DNA of 64,000 nt from an uncultured Bacteroidales bacterium (GCA_946626605.1 CAMOUL010000005.1:1-64000); one strand, 5' to 3'; shown: positions 10,401 through 16,584, counted from the first letter of the stretch. The notes: generated by a model not told the origin, from the letters alone. Translations and numbers: made by a program.

Positions 10401-12635
10401 CAACGTAAATGTATATTGACCTGCCACAGGACCTGTATAGAGTGTACAGTTTCCATCACTCGTTCCAAATCCCCATGGTGTTGTTTCATCCTCGTACATT
10501 TTACCCGGGTTACCGAATGTTCGTGCGTCGTTATCATAAATCTTGAACTCATATGTGCTATTCGCATTTAAAGTAACCGTAGCAGTACCTGTATTTTCAC
10601 CTGTCCATGTAATCTTATTTTCCGTAAATTCACTACCACTATAGTTGCCATTAAACGTGAACACGCGTACCCAATATCCGTGACCTAAAGCCTCATCACT
10701 ACCTTTCGAACAGCCTGCACCAGTACTTACTACACAACGATAACTACCTCCATCGGAAGATGTACAATTTTCTTTCTGGAAACGAGCACTAGTAGCTCCA
10801 TCAATATCTGTCCATGTAGAACCAATATATTTCTGCCATTGGTAAGTATAACTACCTCCACTACCGCCTGACGCTGTACACGTCAAATCAATCGTCTCAC
10901 CCGTTGAATATCTCCAGCCATAGTTTCCATCTCCTGAAGTCGGTTCAACCGTCACACTACTCGGCGCCGAGCAAGAAGAAGCAACAGTACCTTTAATTGT
11001 CACCCAATTACCCAAACGGAAGTTGTCTGCCACGCTTTTGTCTCGCGATCCGGTAATAACCAAGGTATATGTACCAGCTTCCAAAGGAGAAATATCAATA
11101 CTTCCTTTATAAATAGAATCCAATGGTGCCGAATTAGCATATGTGGCCTGCACGTAAGTACCCGAACAGAGTGTCACTGATGAACTATTCTTTAGCGCAT
11201 AGGTAAATGTCATTTGTTGCGGATTACTGCTACTGCCCACATATGAACCCTTAAAACCTATATAGGTTGGATCAAAGGTATAACCCGATGCCACCGTGAA
11301 ACTATAGGTTTGTCCTGAAGAAGCTGTCACCTTAGCTGATTTATCACTACTTCCATCTCCCGTCAATTGACCGGACAAAGATGTCAGAGCCGTCGAGTTG
11401 CTCGTAGTAGCAGAAGTAGTGGTATTATTTGCTGTTTTATTCTTGAAGCTGATGTAGTCGGAACCGGACATCGTGCCAGAGTTACCACCACTAACAGCCA
11501 CAATAGCGGCATCGGAATTTGTGTCCGAACAACCGCCCGAGAAGGAAGCAACAGAACGGTAATACGTTATGCCCGTCGTTGATGTGGAAGGCTTATAAGT
11601 TTGATTGGTGGCACCATCTATATCGCTGTAAGTGCTCCCATAATCCGTGCTCTTTTGCCACTTATACGTTATTGTTCCGGGATTAGTAGCTGTAGCCGTG
11701 GCTGTCAAGTTCGTTGCACTGGCCCCTACAGCGTAATTCGCGCTCGTCGGCTGAGTTGAGAAAGAAGGACTTGAGCACTCACCTCCTCCGCCGCCTCCGC
11801 CACCTGCATGGGGATAAATAAACGCAACCTCACACACCATATGCTTATTATCATCTGCACTTCCGCTTATTTCAATCAAATATGTATTAGACGCTGTCAG
11901 ACCACTAATAGATGTTGTTGTTTGACTCGTGGCTGTAATAGATGCCGTTTGGGCAGCACTTGCGGCAGGGGTTCCATTTGTTACTAAATAAGCTTTTAAA
12001 CAAAGAGTGTAGCTACTGTTTACATATCCGGAAATCATTGCCCCTGTACAATTTGTTACAAGATAACGTAATGTTCTAGTAGAGCGAACAAAATAAAAGT
12101 TTCCACTATTATAGACTTTATGAGCTAATCCTGTTGGCGTTGCGTTTCGATCCACCTCTGATGTTCCACTAGCTGCTGCATAAATTTTATCTTTCCACGA
12201 AGAAGAACCGCTTTTATAATCTCCTGTATACGATGCCCATGTAATAGAACTATCATACGAATCATGAGCCGAAAATACTATTGTATCACTATTTGCCGCA
12301 TCCGAAGAAAACGTATAAAAATAAGTAGCATACCCACTTGTCGTACCACAAGTAAAGGTCGATGAGGGAACGTTTTGTTTACTAATTGCGCCCCACACAT
12401 TTCCGCATGCCAAAGTGAGTACGGCAAAAATCATCGCCACGCGACGAAGATAACGAGAGCGGAATGGAGGCAACTCGGAGGCGGAACGGAGGCAAGTGCT
12501 ACTCAATTGCTCTTTTTCGCCTCTCGGTTTTCTCTCGGTCATCGCTCGCTCATCGCTCGGCGTTAGTGTCTTGCCAGTCTGATTTGGGTTACCTTCCGTC
12601 CCAAATGACTGATTAAAAAGTAAATGTTTTTTCAT
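1440..12635 (-). CDS. Giant T9SS-exported surface protein with Ig-like and InlB-type repeats
   Basis: This 3731-residue protein is probably an adhesin or surface-layer component exported by Sec and then T9SS. After an unusually long 65-residue N-terminal stretch comes a hydrophobic core (VAMIFAVLTLACGNVWGA, about 66-83). An octa-glycine linker and Ig-like domains (TYKWQ, TYQWQK) follow. Several InlB B-repeat-like units (for example NYDLTWNLGGG near 970, YTLAWNTNGG near 1600, FAGWTTNDDG near 1955) are each closed by a YxAxW-type strand. A Big2-like unit (SSSDPSVATVDATG) comes next. The last 900 residues match the other giant protein at 18109-27564. The end, YIIRGGRLYDATGKVVK, fits a T9SS C-terminal signal. 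The ATG chosen lies 8 nt after a 69-bp leader that is identical in front of the other giant, which supports this start over the upstream ATG at 12716. An alternative at 12542 would shorten the N-region. No catalytic motif is seen. Confidence 0.88.
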   Translation of the reverse strand: MKKHLLFNQSFGTEGNPNQTGKTLTPSDERAMTERKPRGEKEQLSSTCLRSASELPPFRSRYLRRVAMIFAVLTLACGNVWGAISKQNVPSSTFTCGTTSGYATYFYTFSSDAANSDTIVFSAHDSYDSSITWASYTGDYKSGSSSWKDKIYAAASGTSEVDRNATPTGLAHKVYNSGNFYFVRSTRTLRYLVTNCTGAMISGYVNSSYTLCLKAYLVTNGTPAASAAQTASITATSQTTTSISGLTASNTYLIEISGSADDNKHMVCEVAFIYPHAGGGGGGGGECSSPSFSTQPTSANYAVGASATNLTATATATNPGTITYKWQKSTDYGSTYSDIDGATNQTYKPSTSTTGITYYRSVASFSGGCSDTNSDAAIVAVSGGNSGTMSGSDYISFKNKTANNTTTSATTSNSTALTSLSGQLTGDGSSDKSAKVTASSGQTYSFTVASGYTFDPTYIGFKGSYVGSSSNPQQMTFTYALKNSSSVTLCSGTYVQATYANSAPLDSIYKGSIDISPLEAGTYTLVITGSRDKSVADNFRLGNWVTIKGTVASSCSAPSSVTVEPTSGDGNYGWRYSTGETIDLTCTASGGSGGSYTYQWQKYIGSTWTDIDGATSARFQKENCTSSDGGSYRCVVSTGAGCSKGSDEALGHGYWVRVFTFNGNYSGSEFTENKITWTGENTGTATVTLNANSTYEFKIYDNDARTFGNPGKMYEDETTPWGFGTSDGNCTLYTGPVAGQYTFTLDVQHAGDVSSAYVNVGVMYPRRTFYLNTGGTTYWEKDDVTKFGIYYFRQDDGSGWSDLMTAYSCGNNIYYTEIPAWKDMKIDAVRLKDGATNSNKSDWWSSYKHNQTNDCPVTSNNYITITGWGEANYTYTTFSIPTYTVSAAASTAGYGTVSAASVTGVACGTSISASTNTLSVGATNVTATPASATAEYTYAFDNWTWTPAGATVTSNVTATANFTRTPKNYDLTWNLGGGTTTSAGTGIASGVSANTTTSQAFGTDLSAPTVTKANYTFSAWSPTVASTMPAEDVEYTATWTANQYSVTHSLTGVTTSSGATGANAATYGTDYTAVFAASSGYELPNAVTVTAGGSDITANCTYTKGTGTVTIGGSYITGNIVITVTGAEEVVCPSSASGSVVYKWEVKSNVADGNICTTQNVAVSLNTTSHLTTLTGGTLQGLVTSSSMNNLSFSSGRIQYANGGAGVLILTLNCAVKTGDVIRFVNYSSSASKYNYLRHTSSSTTTNQITLNASTTAGTVQEIVVPSAFNNKEELYIVAGSNTTGISYFEIIRPYVVTLDASTNGGKVGGANTATYYAASGEEIVLPHAFKSGNYFNGWFPNASTGDAVSNPYTPTGSTTLYAQYGDCPSSGTVYKFQVADELDNGGTGITSLKDINIGNYLSELVGGTLEGYASNASYLSIVGNNAFSFENNGTYLKVTLDCALQAGDKFKSTTANKKFVINTSASTSGAADLTLGTEKETDVPAGFVGAKTLYIYRSGSNTPSPTISYFEIIRPSGYNVSAVTSTGTDTYGTVSAGKSKLAEDGTTTITAVPATGYKVTNWAVTGTGASISPSGASNSNTTTLTMGTADATVTVTFGVESYTLAWNTNGGSDLAGDYTSGSTAYGASITAPNDPTLSNYTFDGWKTNNDGTGTTAGSTMPAANTTYYAAWKQTVTLTTGAQGSGDNQTPVVYLNGTSVSDFTAHTASGYSLQGYYTAGSGGVKVLNADGSFAAANVTDYITSGKWSRTGAAPTLYAQWVAAEDCHTLKYAWKVTGKFCDDQSTSVSDTVRFPANASNLYFTVSGTGNTVSKGSSYNLGNTQNNYFLLTAKTGYQIKSICFYGKVQDSSVDYTINGSSWSALASKKTDGDKYYTFDDIDASAFGIKLTAATPEGVWIRNMVIEVCASGDVTYNVEYDGNDETGGTAPTDASSPYAYGTTVTVLGNTGSLEKTNYTFAGWTTNDDGTGSSYVADNTFSITANTTLYAKWTQSVTLDKNGGSTDGSATAVWNATGLTGITHAKPVSGYKLLGYYSASSDGTKVLNSDGSFAATNVTDYITDGKWSRTSATTLYAEYESAGALTWNLIVNSDTTNLSTSTKTSAFTEISTTNMTDAALTGLTYSKGKKSSLTGKISTPAYDAGKYAYVTFKVADGYKFTPSMIQVPVQPVGNGEHKAVKFTLTDGSNTLASASPTKCDGTSDGKTTTVSLAGDGTYFVGTVTLKIYVYPDETASATTYECYRLGTPITIEGAVEESCATMPSYMSMSYTTTTFAPNADASGSPITIVGGENIDTYQWKYNTTNDRTSGTECGTGTSLTPLTDVASGTTRYYWCEMTNEACDITIKSPAVAITVASAKSDASVTWTDPASTPNYGGGGYTIKATVNETGWDGDAADLVITAPAGIRIYNVSSGTTSNQKWVQADFDVQTSFDRSTYASNIPFTVSAAATATYNAISDDHNTAYSACAGAGEGSSYYICMRKTVTKDGNYYHCANTDGWISPNISSSYSTGKAGTTMAIYFDTVASSNTQYVWVRTYHANVNKVRIYADFRADNMTVANVYKHTDYFTANSKYEVDYSVIYNGDEENSDLGDAAQGYVDITLSDVMMSANDILLVSFSTNRVRPLGAVITESSAGSLDTYLQWSGDLEDDDTVDKSTTDAYFTYSASMITKNTNSLGAITYSSSDPSVATVDATGKVAMVAAGTTTIKATLAASGCYKKAEISYTLNVSEPVCSIAAGTLELTSGSETKCEGNEVTLTLTGFESGATLQWKDGDTDVNHNGSTYKIATAGTTRTLTTNQPGTYSVIVTKDDCFVRSNRITISNISATASVTKIVDEWYVKNGRLTPDIELWSLSEGATLKSVAWSPANETGLSCVARGGVIYLEGKSPSSNDSGDDIEYTLTATITDECNAEHVETTKTIKITHQKNTDKHVLAFVVNGTAKGGFTDGITAAQTTSVGLYNAIAAQFDVLATNIYATDDEKKLKEYYSQFDILCITDYPNTQTKGANSKSYVDAIGSLIDIRPVLTMEAFVSKLANWKAKGISGNPKSPTTRQYTMDLQCKDHEIFAGTDLTKVGEGDEAMYRVSMVDNTKEDYATLDATYGATLPHKEKESKPGAGDGEYNYGGKPALQGFTFTQEMSDNDLLPIGLIDDGAGNPLQVGIERQRNMEARLMVLGINSYAMERLTNDGERVVINALNYLMKKNAEDIADCSTSFVGGAEGEEKNWNNADNWTGNTVPLPSQKVRILADCEVSSTVYALDVLIVTDGKYNHGSDNAAGKLTIKENGALIVGGKIQAASAPAYNRPRATTPDKLLIKTSDEHQAALIFDNEEAETQATVNLYSLGSKPSSYQYQYFAVPMEVVPVNPAFANETHGGTGIYTYVYSEATSGWTRRKYYDDLFAFEGLGITTKSTGAMNYTMTGNLASTATKEITLTHDNAGLNLVGNSWMAPIQIGALAEDNTDTNITKTVYIYCAGRDAVKGAATSGVTETAGQWIAIPFEAAEFETWKAADKLSVIPAMQAFQIKVADEATLTLDYDKVVRGSTNDLNAKLRAPGRRMAANEVTMTNIRVADSKTHTDLSLFEGDRFSEAFDNGWEAEYMNGDGRSAKLYAETEAGQMAVAAMYDYEGTVVGFAPGQETEYTFSFMGEDNGYFLNDIKLQNSVRISEGETYTFTYEEGDAANRFYISRTAINAPEVATGMENLDAAAPKVQKIIYNDKLYIIRGGRLYDATGKVVK

Positions 12636-12643
12636 TGTATTAA

Positions 12644-12712
12644 GTGTTTTTAATTTTATACTATTTTTACGCGTACAAGTACGCGATTTATTTATTAAGG
12701 TGTGTATTTTTT
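12644..12712 (-). promoter_or_regulatory. 69-bp leader repeat, copy 1
   Basis: This segment is identical, base for base as read, to 27575-27643, and each copy ends 8-10 nt before the start of a giant gene. It contains the palindrome CGCGTAC-TT-GTACGCG and, next to the start codon, AAAAACAC. There is no TAnnTTTG box within about 200 nt, so the leader may hold a different promoter or a regulator-binding or RNA element. Function is inferred from position and identity only. Confidence 0.7.
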
Positions 12713-12730
12713 CCACAGAGCAGTCACATA

Positions 12731-12775
12731 AGCCTTGACTGTCGCTTCACCGTCGGTTGACCGTCGGGATTTGAC
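12731..12775. repeat. 11-bp-unit repeat segment related to 27459-27505
   Basis: The plus strand reads GTCGCTTCACC, GTCGGTTGACC, GTCGGG, preceded by CCTTGACT. The same roughly 45-bp segment with a few changes lies inside the N-terminal coding part of the second giant gene (units at 27468 and 27479). Here it is non-coding, about 95 nt upstream of the first giant's start. Confidence 0.6.
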
Positions 12776-12841
12776 ACATATTACAGGCTTTTTCTCATAA
12801 TAGATTTGTATTATTTAGTTAATTATTTTATGTTAGATATT

Positions 12842-13327
12842 CTATATTTGTTGAACCCGTATAATGATTTTACTTTTAGGTGGATAATTGCTAAGTTTAT
12901 AAAATTCTTTTTGCACTTGCGTTTGTTCTTGTTCTTTTGTTTCGATTTTTTTCCTAATCTCATCATTTGCCACCTGTCCGTGAGCATAGTTATTTATAAT
13001 TATGGCTTCCAGTTGGCTTTCCCCTTTTTGCAGTTGAGAAAGAACAAAGTCTATGTTCGAGTTAACATTCAATATATTTATGATCTCAGATATTGATTTG
13101 TCTGAAGCAAAAATTATGGTTGTTTCGGCAGGTTTAATGACATAAAGAGTTTCATTTGTATTGCATTTTCCATCTTTGTTGTATACTTGAAATTCTACAT
13201 TCTTAGCAAGAATATCGTTCTCCGATAAGAAGATAGCCAACTCTTCTTTCTTTTTACCCGCAAAATCGTACGACAAGTAATATATGTTAGTATTAGTATT
13301 CCACTCTATCTTATATAAGTTTTTCAT
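12842..13327 (-). CDS. Hypothetical protein, alpha/beta with charged C-terminal helix
   Basis: I do not recognise this 161-residue protein. It has no signal peptide or membrane segment and is probably cytoplasmic. It alternates strands and helices (NIYYLSYDFAG, ETLYVIKPAETTIIFAS), followed by a Gln/Glu/Lys-rich helix near residues 115-140 (RKKIETKEQEQTQVQKEF), possibly a coiled coil. The start is placed at the ATG followed by Lys-Asn-Leu; the in-frame ATG 45 nt upstream is possible. It is the last gene of a co-directional cluster with a 151-residue unknown and two P-loop NTPases, and lies just upstream of the giant gene's leader. Base composition is more AT-rich than the surrounding surface genes, which fits an accessory origin. 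Confidence 0.6.
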   Translation of the reverse strand: MKNLYKIEWNTNTNIYYLSYDFAGKKKEELAIFLSENDILAKNVEFQVYNKDGKCNTNETLYVIKPAETTIIFASDKSISEIINILNVNSNIDFVLSQLQKGESQLEAIIINNYAHGQVANDEIRKKIETKEQEQTQVQKEFYKLSNYPPKSKIIIRVQQI

Positions 13328-13404
13328 AATAGTTTTGTATATTTCAGTTAGTTTTTTTCTTTTTATAACCACAAATCAAATTTATGAACTATAATTAGTT
13401 TCAC

Positions 13405-13860
13405 CTAACATTTAAATCCATTGGGTTGTTTTATCGTTGCATTTTGAATCAAAATAAAACGCCCCATATTTTTAACAGTGATTCTTCTTGACTCATAGAA
13501 TACGTATAGGGAGATATCAGGAGTCTGATCCCATTTATTTTTATCCAATACTTTTGCGTTTATAAGTTCATCCACTAAAAATTTAACAACATCATGGTCT
13601 GTAGTGGCATAACCACCTACTAAAAATGTTGCTACACTATTTCCCCAACTTTCAATCTGATTTTGTTTATTTAGCCAATCATATAGAGCCGTACGTTTTA
13701 CTTTCTGTGGATCGTTATCAATATCAAATGATAGCCATATTCGAGTCAAACCATTTACATTAGGCTGAAGTTCGACTTCTTGATAAACCGTAGGTTGTTG
13801 ACCTCGAGCTGCAATATACTCTGCTACTTTTAATCCTTCATTTACACTGTTATTTTCCAT
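13405..13860 (-). CDS. Hypothetical protein of the P-loop NTPase cluster
   Basis: A 151-residue protein of unknown family without signal peptide or transmembrane segment. Visible blocks are RIWLSFDIDNDPQKVKRTALYDWL and, near the C-terminus, ISLYVFYESRRITVKNMGRFI. It starts 43 nt after the stop of the P-loop NTPase gene and ends 77 nt before the 161-residue protein, so the three are likely co-transcribed. No catalytic motif is evident. A structural or partner role with the NTPase is a guess from gene order only. Confidence 0.6.
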   Translation of the reverse strand: MENNSVNEGLKVAEYIAARGQQPTVYQEVELQPNVNGLTRIWLSFDIDNDPQKVKRTALYDWLNKQNQIESWGNSVATFLVGGYATTDHDVVKFLVDELINAKVLDKNKWDQTPDISLYVFYESRRITVKNMGRFILIQNATIKQPNGFKC

Positions 13861-13903
13861 AATAGATTGGTATTTATTTAGTTAAAATTTGCTTTAAACT
13901 ATT

Positions 13904-14422
13904 TTAGCAATTTGCTTTTATGTCCGTAAATATCTCTATTGCGACTCTTTGAGCTTCTGCTATTTGGTCTTGCAAAGAGTTTAATATATCTTTCCAATAC
14001 CATCTATAAATGCTCATCCTATAGTTGTCCAAAAGTGAATTGCGTACTGAATTTTGTTTGTTTCTCGAACGTGAACAACAGATAACATGATCCGCAATGT
14101 TATTTTGTGCCCAATTCATATTATCGTCAAAACTGGTGACTTCCCAATTCTCATCATGCAAAAAATCTCCTGCACTAAATATTGCTATTTTTTTACCCTT
14201 ATACTCAAATAACGCTCGAAAATCCGCTACAGGAGGAGTTATGGTTGGAGATAAATAACAATCTTCTATATGTTGTAGTACCTCGGAGAATGTCCAATCG
14301 GGTTGTGTTTGAGATGTCTCATACACAAGTCTTTTTCCAACATTCTTTAATAAAGCATGAATCAACCAGCAAGTATGTGTCTTGCCTGAATTCATATTCC
14401 CATATATAACAAATAGTGCCAT
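13904..14422 (-). CDS. Small P-loop NTPase, copy 1
   Basis: A 172-residue cytoplasmic protein with a clear Walker A motif at residues 8-15 (GNMNSGKT) right after the first strand. A hydrophobic strand IAIFSAGD may supply the Walker B-like acidic residue, and HVICCSRSRN is a conserved later block. The size and early P-loop suggest a nucleotide-kinase-like or small ATPase fold; I cannot assign a family. It is a close paralogue of the next gene upstream (14752-15267), sharing its first 23 residues almost unchanged and the motifs FSEV-HIED, FDDNM-WA and LDNYRMS-YRWY. A TTTGTGTTTTTATGTTATT motif (14432-14450) lies just before its start, as for several other genes here. Confidence 0.75.
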   Translation of the reverse strand: MALFVIYGNMNSGKTHTCWLIHALLKNVGKRLVYETSQTQPDWTFSEVLQHIEDCYLSPTITPPVADFRALFEYKGKKIAIFSAGDFLHDENWEVTSFDDNMNWAQNNIADHVICCSRSRNKQNSVRNSLLDNYRMSIYRWYWKDILNSLQDQIAEAQRVAIEIFTDIKANC

Positions 14423-14535
14423 AATCTATTATTTGTGTTTTTATGTTATTATTCTATTTTTGCTTTGCACTTTTGCACTTTTGCATAGTTTTCTGGACTT
14501 ACTGAAAAATGAGAAAATGTACATATATCGCAAAA

Positions 14536-14604
14536 CTTCCAAGTAAAACACCACAATTCTTCAAAGTAAAATGCCGCAATTCTTCAAAATAGAATGTACG
14601 GATA
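14536..14604. repeat. Three degenerate 23-bp tandem repeats
   Basis: Units start at 14536, 14559 and 14582, each beginning CTTC[CA]AA and continuing with GTAAAA and a CCGCAATT-like end in the first two. They sit in the 329-nt gap between the two NTPase paralogues. I see no gene in this gap. Confidence 0.6.
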
Positions 14605-14694
14605 TCGTCGAAAAGATGGCGTATATGTCATTCCTATCGGATGTCTAAAAGATTAGTTTCATCTCTCATTTCTCAGTATGTCAAAGGTCATTTT

Positions 14695-14722
14695 GGCTCG
14701 TTGTTAAGCAGCGAGCCGCTGC
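14695..14722. terminator. GC-rich hairpin downstream of NTPase copy 2
   Basis: GCAGCG-AGC-CGCTGC forms a perfect 6-bp stem at 14708-14722, overlapping GGCTCG / CGAGCC (14695-14717). The T-run follows on the plus strand, so its use as a terminator for the minus-strand gene is uncertain. Confidence 0.35.
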
Positions 14723-14751
14723 TTTTGTTATATAACACCAACTCTCAATTT

Positions 14752-15267
14752 TCAACAATCGCGTTTTATATCCGCCATTATCTCAAGTGCGACTCTTTGA
14801 GCATCTGCGATTTGATCCCGCAATAGGTACGTTTGATTTTTATAATACCATCTGTAGAGACTCATTCGATAGTTATCTAATATGTATTTCTGCACCGAAC
14901 CCTTCCTATTCAACGAGCGAGCGCAACAGATAACATGATCCACTTCGTTATTCTTTGCCCATGCCATATTATCATCAAAACTGATGACATCCCAATTACC
15001 ATTATGCACAGAATCACCGGCACTAAAAATGGCTATCTTCTTACCATTATACTCAAAGATAGCACGAAAGTCCGAAGCTTGAAATGTTGTTGTATGGTTG
15101 AATGTATCTTCTATATGCTTCATTACCTCCGAGAACGTCCAATCCGGCTGTGTTGGATGGGTGTCGTAAACCAATCTACGCCCTGCATTTTTCAGTAATG
15201 CATGTATCAACCAGCAAGTATGTGTCTTGCCAGAGTTCATGTTACCATAAATTACAAATAGTGCCAT
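14752..15267 (-). CDS. Small P-loop NTPase, copy 2
   Basis: A 171-residue paralogue of the protein at 13904-14422, with the same Walker A motif (GNMNSGKT, residues 8-15) and matching blocks through the whole length (PDWTFSEV, FRAIFEY, KKIAIFSAGD, DHVICCARS, LDNYRMSLYRWY). The proteins differ most in the middle third and near the C-terminus, so this is a tandem duplication that has begun to diverge rather than a recent copy. No membrane segment or signal peptide. The gene lies between the four-helix-bundle protein (51 nt upstream) and NTPase copy 1. Its function is unknown; nucleotide binding is the only property supported by sequence. Confidence 0.75.
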   Translation of the reverse strand: MALFVIYGNMNSGKTHTCWLIHALLKNAGRRLVYDTHPTQPDWTFSEVMKHIEDTFNHTTTFQASDFRAIFEYNGKKIAIFSAGDSVHNGNWDVISFDDNMAWAKNNEVDHVICCARSLNRKGSVQKYILDNYRMSLYRWYYKNQTYLLRDQIADAQRVALEIMADIKRDC

Positions 15268-15318
15268 TCTATCTTTGTGTTTTTATGTTTTTGGTTCGTT
15301 TATTCTGACTATTGTGGC

Positions 15319-15879
15319 TTAATAGCCTCTTACGTTTCGGCGGGCGGCGGACATTTGTTCTTTTAAGCCGCCTTCTTCCAAGAAGGCTTTCTCTACCGCT
15401 TTCAGATAAGTCATCAACCCTCTATCCGCCTGGTGAATCAGTGTCAACGCCACATTACAAAACTCTTCTATCGTCCATCGCTCGTAATACGGCTGGTAGT
15501 TCTTCAACTCATGATGGCGATAACAATACTGCACCATTTTGTCGTACCGCGGATGACCTTTAGCCCACTGCTCCAATCTCCGCGAGCGTAATTGATCCTC
15601 ATAGTCCTCCATCAACTCCAATAAACTGCCTCGCGCCGTATTAAGCAGTTTGATCTCCATCTCGCGACTCGTCATCCCATCGGCTTTGCCTTCCACCACA
15701 TTCTGCTTGCCACTTCTCGCCGCTTGCTCCATCTGGTCTTTTGTCCGGTCGCCACGTACTAAATATCGATTTTGATACCAGTAGGTCATGTCGTATAGAA
15801 TGGTCGCTTTCTTGTAGAAGAGCAGCTGCCTATAATCGCCCGGGTATTGCAAGAAACCGTTTTCATTCAGCGTGGTCAT
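15319..15879 (-). CDS. Four helix bundle suffix domain protein
   Basis: A 186-residue, largely helical protein. The block RTKDQMEQAARSGKQNVVEG near residues 45-65 is characteristic of the S23/four-helix-bundle superfamily, and the overall arrangement fits the bacterial 'four helix bundle suffix domain' proteins (GDYRQLLFYKKATILYDMTYW near the start, LMEDYEDQLRSRRLEQW in the middle). Relatives include 23S-rRNA intervening-sequence proteins and the Avd accessory protein of diversity-generating retroelements. The function of this branch is unknown. It heads the accessory cluster; neither an rRNA operon nor a reverse transcriptase is nearby. The start ATG is the only one before the conserved region. 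Confidence 0.8.
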   Translation of the reverse strand: MTTLNENGFLQYPGDYRQLLFYKKATILYDMTYWYQNRYLVRGDRTKDQMEQAARSGKQNVVEGKADGMTSREMEIKLLNTARGSLLELMEDYEDQLRSRRLEQWAKGHPRYDKMVQYCYRHHELKNYQPYYERWTIEEFCNVALTLIHQADRGLMTYLKAVEKAFLEEGGLKEQMSAARRNVRGY

Positions 15880-15903
15880 GGTTGGTTGTTTTTTAGTGGT
15901 TTA

Positions 15904-15935
15904 CTAGTTGGCTAGTTGACTAGCAGACTAGTTTA
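15904..15935. repeat. Octamer-period array (CTAGTTGA type)
   Basis: Four consecutive 8-mers, CTAGTTGG, CTAGTTGA, CTAGCAGA, CTAGTTTA, put the palindrome CTAG every 8 bp. They lie upstream of the four-helix-bundle gene. A duplicated GTGTTTTTATGTTATT element follows at 15941-15973. Confidence 0.65.
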
Positions 15936-16009
15936 TCTTTGTGTTTTTATGTTATTCGTGTTTTTATGTTATTCAATTCAGCCTGTTCCTTTTTTGAGTG
16001 ACATAACAA

Positions 16010-16038
16010 AAGTTTCCAACCTTGTGGATTGGAAACTT
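16010..16038 (-). terminator. Hairpin downstream of the third ParE toxin
   Basis: A perfect 10-bp stem (AAGTTTCCAA / TTGGAAACTT) with a 9-nt loop lies 24 nt past the toxin stop codon. The following minus-strand sequence is only weakly T-rich, so termination is likely but not certain. Confidence 0.55.
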
Positions 16039-16061
16039 GTAGAGTATAAAATTATGGAAAG

Positions 16062-16388
16062 TTATTTGTCTATCCTACTGAGGACATGAGAGATAAGTGT
16101 CCAAGGTTTCATTCGGATGTCCCAAAAGTCAACAACATAAATGGTATCATCCTCTATAAGATAAATGATTTTGCTCAGTTGCTGAATAGGCACACTTCTA
16201 AAATGTAACGGATTCTTGCGGAATAATCGTTCTTCAGGACAGCTTTCAGGAAAAGCCTTGATTGTCGCTACAGCCTCATCGATAGCTTCAATGAAAGACT
16301 CACTTGCTATCTCCCCGTCTCGTAGTCGGATATACTCAGCCGTTTGAGCCGCACTCAAGGTGGCTTCCGGATGCCAGATAACCGTCAT
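16062..16388 (-). CDS. RelE/ParE-family toxin
   Basis: A 108-residue toxin of the ParE/RelE fold. It has the initial strand and helices (VIWHPEATLSAAQTAEYI), a central basic stretch (PEERLFRKNPLHFRS) and the final strands (KIIYLIEDDTIYVVDFWDIR). Its start codon overlaps the antitoxin stop in an ATGA arrangement, so translation is probably coupled. It is only distantly related to the toxin at 131-448, sharing the pattern but few residues. Whether it targets gyrase or ribosome-bound mRNA is not decidable from sequence. Confidence 0.82.
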   Translation of the reverse strand: MTVIWHPEATLSAAQTAEYIRLRDGEIASESFIEAIDEAVATIKAFPESCPEERLFRKNPLHFRSVPIQQLSKIIYLIEDDTIYVVDFWDIRMKPWTLISHVLSRIDK

Positions 16389-16516
16389 ACCGCAACTGAT
16401 TGATTTTGTTGTGCGTACTCACGAATGAAATCCATCGAGTCTTCATGGCTGATGTATCTACCTTCTTTCATTTCATGAAAGCGTTTCTCCGCACGCTCGT
16501 ATAAGTACTGCTCCAT
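16385..16516 (-). CDS. Short antitoxin (43 aa) of the ParE pair
   Basis: This short gene encodes a 43-residue protein beginning MEQYLYERAEKRFHEMKEG and ending QQNQSVAV. It overlaps the toxin start by 3 nt (ATGA). The overlapping order, the helical charged sequence and a dedicated promoter at the right distance support an antitoxin. It is shorter than most antitoxins and may hold only the toxin-binding segment, with little room for a DNA-binding domain. No in-frame upstream ATG with a better context was noticed. Confidence 0.7.
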   Translation of the reverse strand: MEQYLYERAEKRFHEMKEGRYISHEDSMDFIREYAQQNQSVAV

Positions 16517-16553
16517 AATCCTAAAATTTAGTAGTTATTAACCTTTGCGACCG

Positions 16554-16584
16554 CAAAGGTACTGCTTTTTTTTGAAACTACCAA
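16554..16584 (-). promoter_or_regulatory. Promoter of the third TA operon
   Basis: TTG (complement of 16582-16584), 20 nt, then TACCTTTG (complement of 16554-16561). The -7 box is the same octamer used by the other two TA loci. An inverted repeat, CCTTTGCG-AC-CGCAAAGG, overlaps it at 16542-16559 and could be the operator. Confidence 0.7.

Noticed and set aside
15319..15879. Possible diversity-generating retroelement, because the four-helix-bundle protein resembles Avd.
   Set aside because: No reverse transcriptase and no template/variable repeat pair was found in the window; the suffix-domain family fits better.
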